From NCBI GenBank assembly GCA_964535025.1, contig CAZHRW010000121.1, forward strand, positions 1 through 22,145: a DNA stretch of 22,145 bases, given 5' to 3'. Position 1 is the stretch's first letter, and each line of letters opens with the position of its first letter. Source of the DNA: JAAYZK01 sp964535025 (lineage in GTDB: Bacteria; Planctomycetota; Phycisphaerae; SM23-33; FEN-1343). The translations under genes and the position numbers were made by a program. Under the pieces are notes generated by a model, which did not search any database, had not been told where the DNA came from, and worked only from the letters and a program-made list of their open reading frames with translations. Of the stretch, positions 21,510-22,145 are shown piece by piece.

Positions 21510-22145
21510 ATGCTTGCCAAACGGATCATCCCTTGCCTTGATGTGAAATCGGGTCGTGTGGTGAAGGGCGAGAACTTCGTCAACCTCCGGGACGCCGGCG
21601 ATCCCGTCGAGGTGGCCCGCGCCTATGAGCGGCAGGGCGCCGACGAACTGGTCTTTCTGGACATCACCGCCAGCCACGACGACCGCGCCATCATGCTCGA
21701 CGTGGTCCGCCGGGTGGCCGAGGAGATCTTCATGCCCTTTACCGTCGGCGGGGGGATTCGCACGCTCGACGACGCCACGGCCCTGGTGCAGGCGGGGGCG
21801 GAGAAGGTCTCCGTCAACAGTTGGGCCATCAAGACGCCCGAGCTGGTCACGCAGCTGGCGCGGCGGTTCGGGCGCTGCGCGACGGTGGTGAACATGGACC
21901 CCAAGCGGGTGCGGCGCGACGGGCGGGAGCGGTGGGAGGTCCACATTCACGGCGGGCGGATCGCCACGGGCCTGGAGGTGGTCCCATGGGCCCGCCGGGT
22001 CGAGGCGCTGGGGGCGGGGGAGATCGTGCTGACGGTCATGGACGCCGACGGTACGAAGCGGGGCTACGACATCGAGATCACCCGTGCCGTCGCCGACGCC
22101 GTGGCCATCCCCGTGGTGGCCTCGGGCGGGGCGGGCGGGCCGGAG
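21510..22145 (+). CDS. hisF: Imidazole glycerol phosphate synthase, cyclase subunit (3' end cut off)
   Basis: The first 212 residues of HisF, a TIM barrel that makes imidazole glycerol phosphate and AICAR from PRFAR and the ammonia delivered by HisH. Both catalytic aspartates are present at their usual numbers: Asp11 in RIIPCLDVKSGRVVKG and Asp130 in VVNMDPKRV. Other signs are LVFLDITASHDDR, PFTVGGGIRTLDDA, and LTVMDADGTKRGYDIEITRAVADAV; the frame runs off the window in VVASGGAGGPE. AICAR made here re-enters purine synthesis, linking it to purM and purA in the window. It has its own promoter and appears to stand apart from other his genes on the visible side. Confidence 0.96.
   Translation, partial: MLAKRIIPCLDVKSGRVVKGENFVNLRDAGDPVEVARAYERQGADELVFLDITASHDDRAIMLDVVRRVAEEIFMPFTVGGGIRTLDDATALVQAGAEKVSVNSWAIKTPELVTQLARRFGRCATVVNMDPKRVRRDGRERWEVHIHGGRIATGLEVVPWARRVEALGAGEIVLTVMDADGTKRGYDIEITRAVADAVAIPVVASGGAGGPE

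Overview
The window is GC-rich (roughly 70% by eye), gene-dense bacterial chromosome. Gene content points to a planctomycete, probably of the Phycisphaerae or a relative: a DUF1571 protein, a UroD-like protein next to a GH116 enzyme, a secreted PL8-type polysaccharide lyase, and short conserved-looking proteins of unknown function. This assignment is inference; no rRNA, tRNA or phylogenetic marker was tested. No insertion sequence, prophage, CRISPR array or tRNA was found. Both ends cut through genes.

Layout. (1) 1-5002, minus strand: a partial UroD-like gene coupled to a GH116 glucosylceramidase-like gene, then pgi (glucose-6-phosphate isomerase). The pgi/GH116 gap is filled by a pair of inverted REP-like hairpins. 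(2) 5042-9615, plus strand: purM, a secreted PL8 lyase and a family 2 glycosyltransferase, diverging from pgi. (3) 9640-12168, minus strand: purA, uppS and arfB in a tight operon. (4) 12297-13946: a 17-bp perfect hairpin, a frameshifted lipoprotein gene, and two small unrecognised genes with their own promoters and one good terminator. (5) 14129-17648, plus strand: ispE, then the ilvBN operon, preceded by an unannotated leader peptide rich in Val and Leu and a set of competing hairpins. (6) 17715-18710, minus strand: an NAD-dependent epimerase, convergent with ilvN across a strong bidirectional terminator. (7) 19018-22145, plus strand: a DUF1571 protein, a periplasmic transglutaminase, and the start of hisF.

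The genes are mostly housekeeping (purine, branched-chain amino acid, histidine, isoprenoid and undecaprenyl synthesis, glycolysis, ribosome rescue), with a layer of polysaccharide and glycoside degradation. The most interesting signals are regulatory: an ilvBN attenuator, a set of readable sigma70-type promoters with the -10 form TA(G/C/T)A(A/C)T, three of which sit so close to the start codon that the mRNA should be leaderless, and a REP pair whose two arms differ by compensatory changes.
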